In this document: one piece after another, positions 8,150 through 14,529 of the stretch
Position numbering within the stretch: position 1 is the stretch's first letter
Layout of the letters: each line of letters begins with the position of its first letter
Source of the DNA: JAQUKH01 sp043809805
GTDB lineage: Bacteria; JACRDZ01; JAQUKH01
Reading direction: 5' to 3'
DNA length: 29,104 nt
Assembly: GCA_043809805.1 (NCBI GenBank)
Contig: JBDROR010000201.1
Location: forward strand, 1 to 29,104
The notes under the pieces: generated by a model
The model's database searches: none
Seen by the model: the letters and a program-made list of their open reading frames with translations, nothing else
Told to the model about the DNA's origin: nothing
Program-made: the position numbers and the translations under genes

Positions 8150-8560
8150 ATGTTACCAATAGGCCGTAAAATACATTTTGTTGGAATCGGCGGTTCAGGA
8201 ATGAGCGGAATTGCCGAGGTTTTGCTTAATTTAGGTTATAAAGTTACAGGGTCAGATTTAAAAGGAACTCCTGTAATAAAGCATTTGGAAAAATTAGGCG
8301 GTAAAATATTTTATTCGCATCACGCGGATAATATTGATAAAGCGGATGTAGTTGTTATGTCTTCGGCGATTTTAAATGATAATCCGGAAATAATTGCGGC
8401 ACGGGAAAGGAAGGTGCCGGTTATTCCTCGTGCGGAGATGTTGGCTGAACTGATGCGGATGAAATCAGGAATTGCGATAGCGGGTTCTCATGGAAAAACC
8501 ACCACAACATCACTGTGGCATCCATTCTTGCCGGGGCGGGTATGGATCCGACTATCGTAA
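8150..8560 (+). CDS. murC: UDP-N-acetylmuramate--L-alanine ligase, N-terminal part (frameshifted)
   Basis: First part of MurC, which ligates L-alanine to UDP-MurNAc. It encodes the N-terminal UDP-binding fold (IHFVGIGGSGMSGIAEVL, residues about 8-25), VTGSDLKGTPVIKHLEKLG, VVVMSSAI and the ATP P-loop AGSHGKTTTTS (about 111-121). After TTS the frame changes: the expected continuation VASILAGAGMDPTI is in the +1 register starting at 8515, so the last 15 or so codons to 8560 are out of frame. One missing base near 8513-8516 explains it (CTGTGG where CTGGTGG would restore the frame). AAGGAGG stands 3 bases before the ATG, strong but tight. Because MurC is normally essential and all motifs on both sides are intact, an assembly or sequencing error, or a very recent mutation, is more likely than an old pseudogene. 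Confidence 0.9.
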   Translation: MLPIGRKIHFVGIGGSGMSGIAEVLLNLGYKVTGSDLKGTPVIKHLEKLGGKIFYSHHADNIDKADVVVMSSAILNDNPEIIAARERKVPVIPRAEMLAELMRMKSGIAIAGSHGKTTTTSLWHPFLPGRVWIRLS

Positions 8561-9525
8561 ATGGCGGGATTCTGAATAGCCTTGGGACGAATGCCAAACT
8601 TGGACAGGGAGAGTTCCTTGTTGCGGAAGCGGATGAAAGCGATGGATCGTTTCTTTTGCTTTCGCCGATTATCGCGATTGTTACAAACATCGATTTGGAA
8701 CACCTCGATTATTTCAGGGATCTGGATCATATCAAGGAAACATATCTTCAATTTATCAATAAAGTTCCCTTTTATGGAAGCAATATAATTTGTCTGGATG
8801 AACCAAACATACAAAGTATCATCCCATGGATTAAAAAGAAATTTATCACATACGGATTAAAAACTCAATCTGATATGGCAGCTAAAAATATACAGATGAA
8901 ACCAATGGATATTCAGTTTGATGCGGTTTATCGGGATAGAAATCTTGGCAGGTTTCATTTGCGAGCCGCTGGTACTCATAATGTTTACAATGCGTTAGCT
9001 TCAATAACCTGCGCTTTGGAATTAGGAATAGATAAAGAGAAGATTCGTGAGACTTTGAAAGAATTTAAGGGAGTTAAAAGACGGTTTCAGATTAAAGCGG
9101 AAATTAACGATATTATGATAATAGATGACTATGGACATCATCCAACGGAAATAGAGGCGACCTTGAATGCCGCGAGAACAGGATGGGGCAGAAGAATTGT
9201 TCTTGCTTTCCAGCCGCATCGTTTTACACGAACGAAGGCGCTGCTTGAACAATTTGGCAGATGTTTTTATCAGGCAGATGAATTGATAATTGGCCCTATT
9301 TATCCCGCGGGAGAAAACCCGATTCCCGGGATGACAGGTGAATCGATAGTAAAAGAGGCAAAAAAATACGGCCAGAAAAATGTCCGGTATATTCCGGAAA
9401 AAAACAAAATTTTGGAACATATTTTGTCTGTTGTTAAATCAGGGGATATGGTTTTTACCATGGGTGCGGGAGATATTTGGCAGGTTGGGGAGAGCTTGAT
9501 TGAAAGATTAAAAAAGAATAGTTAA
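8515..9525 (+). CDS. murC: UDP-N-acetylmuramate--L-alanine ligase, central and C-terminal part (frameshifted)
   Basis: Continuation of murC in the shifted frame; the GTG at 8515 is a frame opening and probably not a real start. It carries the rest of the central domain (VAEADESDGSFLLLSP, IVTNIDLEHLDYF), the domain junction AAGTHNVYNALASI, and the C-terminal domain with IDDYGHHPTEIEATL and AFQPHRFTRTKALL. With the 8150 segment it makes about 458 residues, the normal MurC length, with nothing missing. It ends with MGAGDIWQVGESL, typical of MurC. murB, which often follows murC, is absent; the next gene is ddl after a 104-base gap holding a GTAGCCGC element. Confidence 0.9.
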   Translation: MASILAGAGMDPTIVNGGILNSLGTNAKLGQGEFLVAEADESDGSFLLLSPIIAIVTNIDLEHLDYFRDLDHIKETYLQFINKVPFYGSNIICLDEPNIQSIIPWIKKKFITYGLKTQSDMAAKNIQMKPMDIQFDAVYRDRNLGRFHLRAAGTHNVYNALASITCALELGIDKEKIRETLKEFKGVKRRFQIKAEINDIMIIDDYGHHPTEIEATLNAARTGWGRRIVLAFQPHRFTRTKALLEQFGRCFYQADELIIGPIYPAGENPIPGMTGESIVKEAKKYGQKNVRYIPEKNKILEHILSVVKSGDMVFTMGAGDIWQVGESLIERLKKNS

Positions 9526-9534
9526 TCGATAATG

Positions 9535-9586
9535 GTAGCCGCAACCTTTAGGTTGCGTTATGGCGCAGGCTAAAGCCTGCGGCTAC
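9535..9586 (+). repeat. GTAGCCGC...GCGGCTAC element with two inner hairpins
   Basis: Ends GTAGCCGC and GCGGCTAC are exact reverse complements. Inside are two perfect hairpins, GCAACCTTTAGGTTGC and GCAGGCTAAAGCCTGC. The three-stem plan is the same as in the GTAGGGGC elements, with different stem sequences. Confidence 0.8.
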
Positions 9587-9629
9587 CCTTGACGGTTAAT
9601 TTTTTTAAGGAAGTTGCCGAAAATAAAAA

Positions 9630-10637
9630 ATGAAAACGAAAATTGAGACAAAGGGGGAAATAGGGGGATTTAAAGACTTGCGGATTGGTATTCTTTCCGG
9701 AGGAACTTCCTCGGAAAGAGAAATTTCTCTGGTTAGCGGCAGGGCGGTAAAAAAATCTCTTGATAAATTAGGTTTTAAAATTATACTCATTGATGTTGAT
9801 GCAAATATTGCCTTTAAGTTAAAACAAACAAAAATTGATTTGGCTTTTTTAGCCTTGCACGGCCCCGGCGGTGAGGATGGAACAATACAGGGATTATTGG
9901 AAGTAATGGGTATCCCGTATACCGGTTCAGGCGTGTTGGCCTCGGCTGTGGGCATGGATAAAATTTTTACTAAACAGATTTTGATTGCGAATAATATTCT
10001 TACGCCGAAATTTAGGATAATCCCCCTTAATCCCCCTTCCTGCCTACCGCAGGCAGGTTTCAAGGGGGAAATAGGGGGATTTAAATTACCATTTGTTATT
10101 AAACCGTCCCGGCAAGGGTCGGCGGTCGGGATCAGTATTGTTTCCAAAAAATCTGAGATTGGAAAGGCAGTGGAGCTTGCTTTTTCTTGTGATGAAAAAG
10201 TTTTGATAGAAGAGTATGTGTCCGGCAAAGAGATAACAGTTGGTATTTTAGGAGACGACGCTTTGCCGGTTGTGGAGATAGTTCCTAAAAATAAATTTTA
10301 CGATTTTGAGGCTAAATATAAAAAAGGGATGTCAAAACATATTATCCCGGCCAGGCTTTCGGACGATATATCTAAACAGGCGCGTGAGACCGCAATAAAG
10401 GTTCATAAAATATTGGGGTGCAGGGATGTTTCGAGGCTGGATATGATATATAATGCTAAAAGAGGTTTGTACGTCCTTGAGATTAATACTATCCCGGGAA
10501 TGACAAGTGTAAGTTTGCTGCCGGATGCGGCGAAAGCGGCAGGGATTGAGTTTAAAGAGATAGTGAGGCGAATGGTAGTTTGGGCAATTGAAAGAGCGGG
10601 GAATGGGGTAGGCGCAGGCTTTAGCCTGCGTGGGTAA
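9630..10637 (+). CDS. ddl: D-alanine--D-alanine ligase
   Basis: ATP-grasp ligase making the D-Ala-D-Ala that MurF adds. The 335-residue product has IGILSGGTSSEREISLVSG near the start, LALHGPGGEDGTIQGLLE, PYTGSGVLASAVGMDK, the ATP-grasp core FVIKPSRQGSAVGIS, VLIEEYVSGKEITVGIL, and the Mg-binding and active-site end VLEINTIPGMTSVSLLP. Three repeat-derived segments are translated in it: the first 16 residues (KGEIGGFK, 9650-9673), an insert before the second ATP-grasp strand (about 10019-10083, reading IPLNPPSCLPQAGFKGEIGG), and the last residues (VGAGFSLRG, 10605-10634). The core residues are intact, so the enzyme is probably active. ATG at 9630 has no good Shine-Dalgarno; a TTG at 9679 would remove the N-terminal repeat but is less likely. 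Confidence 0.94.
   Translation: MKTKIETKGEIGGFKDLRIGILSGGTSSEREISLVSGRAVKKSLDKLGFKIILIDVDANIAFKLKQTKIDLAFLALHGPGGEDGTIQGLLEVMGIPYTGSGVLASAVGMDKIFTKQILIANNILTPKFRIIPLNPPSCLPQAGFKGEIGGFKLPFVIKPSRQGSAVGISIVSKKSEIGKAVELAFSCDEKVLIEEYVSGKEITVGILGDDALPVVEIVPKNKFYDFEAKYKKGMSKHIIPARLSDDISKQARETAIKVHKILGCRDVSRLDMIYNAKRGLYVLEINTIPGMTSVSLLPDAAKAAGIEFKEIVRRMVVWAIERAGNGVGAGFSLRG
9650..9673 (+). repeat. Half copy of the AATCCCCC palindrome (right arm) at the ddl N-terminus
   Basis: Only the right arm of the palindrome (AAGGGGGAAATAGGGGGAT) is present. It is read as KGEIGGFK, the same frame as the full copy further into ddl and the copy in ftsI. Confidence 0.75.
10019..10083 (+). repeat. AATCCCCC palindrome with inner CCTGCCTACC hairpin inside ddl
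   Basis: Outer arms AATCCCCCTTAATCCCCC and the near-complementary GGGGGAAATAGGGGGATT enclose a second palindrome, CCTGCC...GGCAGG (10038-10056). It is translated in frame in a loop of the ATP-grasp fold of Ddl. It is a repeat nested in a repeat nested in a gene. Confidence 0.85.
10605..10634 (+). repeat. GCAGGCTTTAGCCTGC hairpin at the 3' end of ddl
   Basis: Perfect hairpin GCAGGCTTTAGCCTGC preceded by GGGGTAGGC. A close variant with GGGGTAGCC before a decayed hairpin is at 24408-24434. It encodes the last Ddl residues; the stop codon follows at once. Confidence 0.7.
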
Positions 10638-10769
10638 AACTCTAAATCCTAAACTCAAAACACTAAATAAACCTGAAACCCGAAACCCAAAATTCAAAAC
10701 AAGACGGTTTGTGTTTTGTCTTGAGTTTATAGTTTTGAGTTTGTTTAGAGTTTAGGATTTAGTGTTTAA
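10637..10769 (+). repeat. Heptad quasi-palindrome (AAACTCT family)
   Basis: Left arm of 7-base units of AAACTCT, AAATCCT, AAACTCA and AAACCCG type; right arm of complementary units (TTTAGAG, TTTAGGA, TTGAGTT). A 4-base phase slip occurs in both arms at roughly mirrored places. It fills the whole ddl-ftsQ gap, from the last base of the ddl stop to 5 bases before the ftsQ start. Confidence 0.82.
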
Positions 10770-10774
10770 AAATT

Positions 10775-11584
10775 ATGTATGTAAAAAACATTTATTTAAA
10801 TAAAAAACGCCATTATCAAAAAAAACGGCAGGAGGCAAGGTCGGATTTTTTTAGGTTGGCGGGGAAAACACTGACGGCTTTGGTTGGAATGGCTATAGTC
10901 GTCTCTTTATTTTGGATAACGCGTAATTTCGTTTTAGTCACACCGTATTTTAATGTGAAAAACATTGTTGTCTCGGGTAATAATATTGTTCCAAAAGAGG
11001 ATATAATAAAATTAACGGGTATAGAGTTTGGGCAAAACATTTTTAAATTAAATTTAATTAAAATTCAATACCGGATTAAAGAAAGCCCTTTGTTTGATAA
11101 AGTCCATGTTAAACGGTGTCTTCCCGACAAGATTGAAGTTCATGTGGAAGAAAGGGAAGCGTCGGCGATTTTGAATATGAAAGTGGATTTTTATTTAGTT
11201 TCGGGGGATGGCATAATTTTTCAAAAATTATCATCAGTTATTTATAAAAATCTTCCGATAATAACTGGTGTAGAGTTGAAAAGTGTTATTTTGGGCGATG
11301 ACACTAATTCTTTTAGTCTTAAAACCGGGTTAAAAATCGTAAAAGATATTAAAAGTGTCCAGCCTGAGTTTTTGGATTGTATCTCGGAAATAAATGTGAG
11401 TTGCTCGGACGAGATTATTATTTACACTGACAGTGGAACGAAATTGAAGATTGATAAGGATACGGAGAAGAGCAAATGGTTTTATGTAAACAAAGCAATT
11501 AGCGCCGCGAACGCGGATAAAATTTCGATTGAATATGTGGATATGCGCTACAATAAGCAGATTGTTTTAAAACGTAAAACGTAA
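10775..11584 (+). CDS. ftsQ: Cell division protein FtsQ/DivIB
   Basis: Bitopic division protein that bridges early and late divisome parts. The 269-residue product has a basic cytoplasmic N-terminus (about residues 1-30), one membrane segment (about 32-54) and a periplasmic POTRA domain beginning YFNVKNIVVSGNNIVPKEDIIKLTG, then NLIKIQYRIKESPLFDKVHVKRCLPDKIEVHVEER. The rest is the beta domain, which is poorly conserved as usual. Position before ftsA-ftsZ supports the call. Two ATGs (10775, 10779) lie in different frames; 10775 is in frame and lacks a clear Shine-Dalgarno. The final residues (LKRKT) and the stop come from the first units of the next heptad array. Confidence 0.88.
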   Translation: MYVKNIYLNKKRHYQKKRQEARSDFFRLAGKTLTALVGMAIVVSLFWITRNFVLVTPYFNVKNIVVSGNNIVPKEDIIKLTGIEFGQNIFKLNLIKIQYRIKESPLFDKVHVKRCLPDKIEVHVEEREASAILNMKVDFYLVSGDGIIFQKLSSVIYKNLPIITGVELKSVILGDDTNSFSLKTGLKIVKDIKSVQPEFLDCISEINVSCSDEIIIYTDSGTKLKIDKDTEKSKWFYVNKAISAANADKISIEYVDMRYNKQIVLKRKT

Positions 11585-11713
11585 AACGTGAAACGTAAAA
11601 TGTGAAATGTGAAACGTAAAATACGAATCACAATATATTTCACAATTAACAACTCACGTTTTACCATTTACGATTCACGTTTTACGTTTTACGATTTACA
11701 TTTTACGTTTCAC
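11574..11713 (+). repeat. Heptad quasi-palindrome (GTAAAAC family), 20 consecutive units
   Basis: Exactly 140 bases divide into 20 successive 7-base units without a phase break. Units are GTAAAAC, GTGAAAC, GTAAAAT and similar on the left, a degenerate apex, then GTTTTAC, GATTCAC, GTTTCAC and similar on the right. It overlaps the end of ftsQ and ends 8 bases before the ftsA Shine-Dalgarno (AGGGGAG, 11721-11727). This is the longest such array in the window. Confidence 0.9.
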
Positions 11714-11731
11714 GAATACAAGGGGAGTTCT

Positions 11732-12967
11732 ATGGCAAAAGAAAAAATAGTTGTGGGATTGGATATTGGGACATCAAAAATTGCTACTGTCGTAGCAAAG
11801 ATTGATAATAGTAAAAAAGATGTGGAAATAATTGGAGTAGGGACAGCGGAATCTTCCGGAATGAGAAAAGGTATAGTGATAAATTTGGAAGCTGTAACTT
11901 CTGCCATAGAAAAGTCAGTAAGTGATGCTGAAGAAATGGCAGGGATAAGAATAAATAAGGTATATGCGGGGATTGCGGGTTCTCATGTAAGAGGTATAAA
12001 CAGCCGTGGCGCGATAAACGTACTTCGCTCGGATAAAGAAATAACAAAATATGATGTCCGCCGTGTTTTGGAAGCCGCTCAGACGGTGTCTATTCCTGTT
12101 GACAGGGAGATTATCCATATCTTGCCGCAGGATTTTATTGTGGATGAACAATGCGGCATATCGGAGCCTGTAGGTATGGCTGGCAATAAACTTGAGGCGG
12201 AGGTGCATATAGTTATTGGAGCTGTAACTTCCCTCCAGAATCTAATCCGTTGTATAAATGAGGCTGGAATTGAAGTGGAAGAGGTAGTTCTTGAGCCGTT
12301 GGCTTCAAGTTACGCGGTGTTAACCGAGGATGAAAAAAAATTAGGAGTTGTTTTAGCGGATTTAGGAGGCGGGACAACAGATGTTGCTGTTTTTATTAAT
12401 GGGATATTGAGGCATACTGCTGTTATACCGGTAGGAGGGGATCATCTTACAAATGATTTATCAGTAGGATTGCGTATTCCGATTAGCGAGGCTGAACGGA
12501 TAAAGAAAGAATATTGCCGGGCCATGTATTTTGAGGGAGACGAAAACGAGATGATTGGTATCTCTTGCATTGGTAATCAGGAGAAACGCAAGTTTTCTCA
12601 AAAAGAGTTTTCCCATATAGTGAAAACCAGGTTGGAAGAAATTTTTTGGCTTATACATAGCGAAGTCAGAAATTCCGGATTTGAGGAATTAATTGCCTCG
12701 GGTCTGGTTTTAACCGGCGGGACATCACAGATGAAACATATTGATAAATTGGGAGGAAAGATTTTTCCTTTTCCTGTTCGGAAAGGTGTTCCTAACAAAG
12801 ACATAAAAGGATTGTATGAATTAATAAATAATCCGATTTATTCCACAGGTGTCGGGCTTATTCATTACGCGTGGAAAAAATATTGTGAAGATAAAAGCAA
12901 GAATGAATTAAATATATTTGAAAAAACATTCAGTAAATTAGGGGCGTTGGTCAGGGCGATGCCATAG
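11732..12967 (+). CDS. ftsA: Cell division protein FtsA
   Basis: Actin-like ATPase that tethers FtsZ to the membrane and recruits the divisome. The 411-residue product has the phosphate-1 motif VGLDIGTSKIATV (residues 8-20), the 1C domain after it (AGIAGSHVRGINSRG), the phosphate-2 motif LADLGGGTTDVAVF (about 208-221), and the adenosine motif GLVLTGGTSQM. The C-terminal end (NIFEKTFSKLGALVRAMP) can form a short amphipathic membrane-targeting helix. The frame is open 41 codons upstream, but that stretch is translated heptad repeat; the ATG at 11732 follows AGGGGAG and begins MAKEKIVVGLDIG, so it is the start. Confidence 0.95.
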   Translation: MAKEKIVVGLDIGTSKIATVVAKIDNSKKDVEIIGVGTAESSGMRKGIVINLEAVTSAIEKSVSDAEEMAGIRINKVYAGIAGSHVRGINSRGAINVLRSDKEITKYDVRRVLEAAQTVSIPVDREIIHILPQDFIVDEQCGISEPVGMAGNKLEAEVHIVIGAVTSLQNLIRCINEAGIEVEEVVLEPLASSYAVLTEDEKKLGVVLADLGGGTTDVAVFINGILRHTAVIPVGGDHLTNDLSVGLRIPISEAERIKKEYCRAMYFEGDENEMIGISCIGNQEKRKFSQKEFSHIVKTRLEEIFWLIHSEVRNSGFEELIASGLVLTGGTSQMKHIDKLGGKIFPFPVRKGVPNKDIKGLYELINNPIYSTGVGLIHYAWKKYCEDKSKNELNIFEKTFSKLGALVRAMP

Positions 12968-12990
12968 GGAGTAAGTGGAGAATAGGGCGG

Positions 12991-13152
12991 TTGTCATTCC
13001 GGGCGAAGTGGTTTGTCATTCCGAACGAAGTGAGGAATCTGTTGTAGGGGCAAATCCCCCTTAATCCCCCTTTTGCAAAGGGGGAAATAGGGGGATTTAT
13101 TGAAGAAAGATTTCTCCCTTCAGTCGAAATGACAGATGCTATCGAAATGACA
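12991..13152 (+). repeat. Nested palindrome between ftsA and ftsZ
   Basis: Two tandem left arms (GTCATTCCGGGCGAAG and GTCATTCCGAACGAAG, about 22 bases apart), then GTAGGGGC, an AATCCCCC...GGGGGATT palindrome (13053-13098), then two TCGAAATGACA right arms. The element ends 11 bases before the ftsZ Shine-Dalgarno. Confidence 0.87.
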
Positions 13153-13174
13153 ATATAAAAAAGGGAGAACAAAG

Positions 13175-14272
13175 ATGTTAGAATTCAGTAATGAATTTGA
13201 TAAAACGGCTTCAATTAAAGTCATTGGAGTTGGCGGCGGCGGTGGGAATGCTGTAAATAGGATGATTGATGCTAAAATGCAGGGAGTTAAATTTATTGCG
13301 GTTAATACCGATTTGCAGGATTTGAATGCTTCTCAGGCAAATATTAAAATACATCTTGGTGAAAAAGTAACCCGTGGATTAGGCGCGGGATCCAGTCCTG
13401 AGCTTGGCGAAAAAGCGGCGATAGAGGATAGAGAAAGAATATCCGATGCTATAGAGGACGCGGATATGATTTTTATTACTGCCGGGATGGGAGGCGGAAC
13501 AGGTACCGGCGCGGCTCCGGTTATTGCTCAATTGGCTAAAGAAAAAGGGATTTTAACAGTAGCGGTGGTTACAAAACCATTTTATTTTGAAGGCAAAAAG
13601 AGAATCATTCATGCCGATGAAGGATTAAAAAAATTAACTCAGCATGTGGATACCCTTATTACAATCCCTAATCAGAGGCTTTTGTCGGTTGTAGGAAAAA
13701 ATATAGCGATTGTTAACGCCTTCAAAGTGGCGGATGATGTTTTGCGAAGCGCGGTACAGGGTATATCGGATTTAATTATTGTTCCAGGCTTGATAAATTT
13801 GGATTTTGCCGATGTTAGGGCGATTATGTCAGGTATGGGAGATGCCCTGATGGGTACAGGCTCGGCAGCAGGCGAAGATCGCGCGATAAAGGCAGCCCAG
13901 CAAGCTATTACAAATCCTTTATTAGAGGATACGACTATCAATGGCGCGAAGGGTATTCTTATTAATGTTACAGGCGGCCCGGAAATGACTTTATATGAAG
14001 TCAGTGAAGCTGCCAATTTGATATATGAAGCGGCTGATGAGTCCGCGCATATTATTTTTGGAGCGGTAATTAACGAAGATTGCAAAGATGATTTGAGAGT
14101 TACAGTTATTGCGACCGGTTTTGAAAAACAAAGCCAGAGAAAAGAATTTGGAAAAGAAGATGGATACGGTATTGCTCACTTAAAAAATGCAGGACTTAAA
14201 TTAGAGCCAGGATTTCCGAACTTTTTGGAAGATAATCTGGATATCCCCACGTTCATGAGAGATAAACGGTAA
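13175..14272 (+). CDS. ftsZ: Cell division GTPase FtsZ
   Basis: Tubulin homologue that forms the Z ring. The 365-residue product carries IKVIGVGGGGGNAVNRM (about 14-30), the tubulin signature GGGTGTG (106-112) in ITAGMGGGTGTGAAP, and the T7 synergy-loop segment LINLDFADVRAIM. The linker is short, and the conserved C-terminal peptide that binds FtsA is visible (NLDIPTFMRDKR, last 12 residues). GGGAG lies 7 bases before the ATG. It is the last gene of the dcw cluster: an intrinsic terminator begins 22 bases after the stop. Confidence 0.97.
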   Translation: MLEFSNEFDKTASIKVIGVGGGGGNAVNRMIDAKMQGVKFIAVNTDLQDLNASQANIKIHLGEKVTRGLGAGSSPELGEKAAIEDRERISDAIEDADMIFITAGMGGGTGTGAAPVIAQLAKEKGILTVAVVTKPFYFEGKKRIIHADEGLKKLTQHVDTLITIPNQRLLSVVGKNIAIVNAFKVADDVLRSAVQGISDLIIVPGLINLDFADVRAIMSGMGDALMGTGSAAGEDRAIKAAQQAITNPLLEDTTINGAKGILINVTGGPEMTLYEVSEAANLIYEAADESAHIIFGAVINEDCKDDLRVTVIATGFEKQSQRKEFGKEDGYGIAHLKNAGLKLEPGFPNFLEDNLDIPTFMRDKR

Positions 14273-14293
14273 TGAAAATTGCTTTTAGTTATG

Positions 14294-14333
14294 CCCTGGT
14301 TTCTATGTTTTAGAGGCCGGGGTTTTTTGTTTT
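14294..14333 (+). terminator. Intrinsic terminator after ftsZ
   Basis: Stem CCCTGGTTTCT pairs with AGAGGCCGGGG (11 pairs counting G-U pairs), 7-base loop, followed by TTTTTTGTTTT. It marks the end of the dcw transcription unit. Confidence 0.85.
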
Positions 14334-14349
14334 AGATATTGATTCTCCA

Positions 14350-14378
14350 TTGTTAACAATTACAGATTATGTTAAAAT
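14350..14378 (+). promoter_or_regulatory. Possible sigma-70-type promoter for the cytochrome b-RnfB gene
   Basis: TTGTTA, 17-base spacer, TAAAAT, with TGT directly before the -10 (extended -10 form). It lies between the ftsZ terminator and the 14530 gene, where a new promoter would be expected. Judged by eye only. Confidence 0.35.
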
Positions 14379-14418
14379 ATAAGCAATGTAAAATATTTGC
14401 TTGAATTTGTCACTTTTT

Positions 14419-14444
14419 GTCGTCCCGTTTCCACGGGAATGACG
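14419..14444 (+). repeat. Short GTCGTCCCGT/ACGGGAATGAC hairpin
   Basis: Imperfect inverted repeat with a 4-base loop and no T-run. A matching fragment, GGGAATGACGGAG, lies at 17992-18004 just upstream of hom, so relics of one element flank the accessory region. Confidence 0.55.
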
Positions 14445-14529
14445 AAGTGTGTGTTAAAAATTTGTCAAACTTAGGATATTTATTAATGTGTACTAATAAC
14501 TATTCACTATTCACTAAATACTAGACTAT

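Noticed and set aside
8505..8520. Programmed -1 frameshifting as the explanation for the split murC
   Set aside because: No slippery heptamer of X-XXY-YYZ type and no downstream hairpin are seen at the junction, and frameshifting in murC is not known to me.
9535..9586. tRNA-like cloverleaf gene
   Set aside because: The three-stem shape is suggestive, but it is too short, with no T-loop or anticodon-arm consensus and no CCA position.
10637..10769. Replication origin or iteron array
   Set aside because: Heptads do not match DnaA boxes, and the arrays occur in many gaps within an operon and do not form a single locus.
11574..11713. CRISPR array
   Set aside because: The repeated unit is 7 bases with no spacers, the arrays are fold-back, and no cas genes are present.
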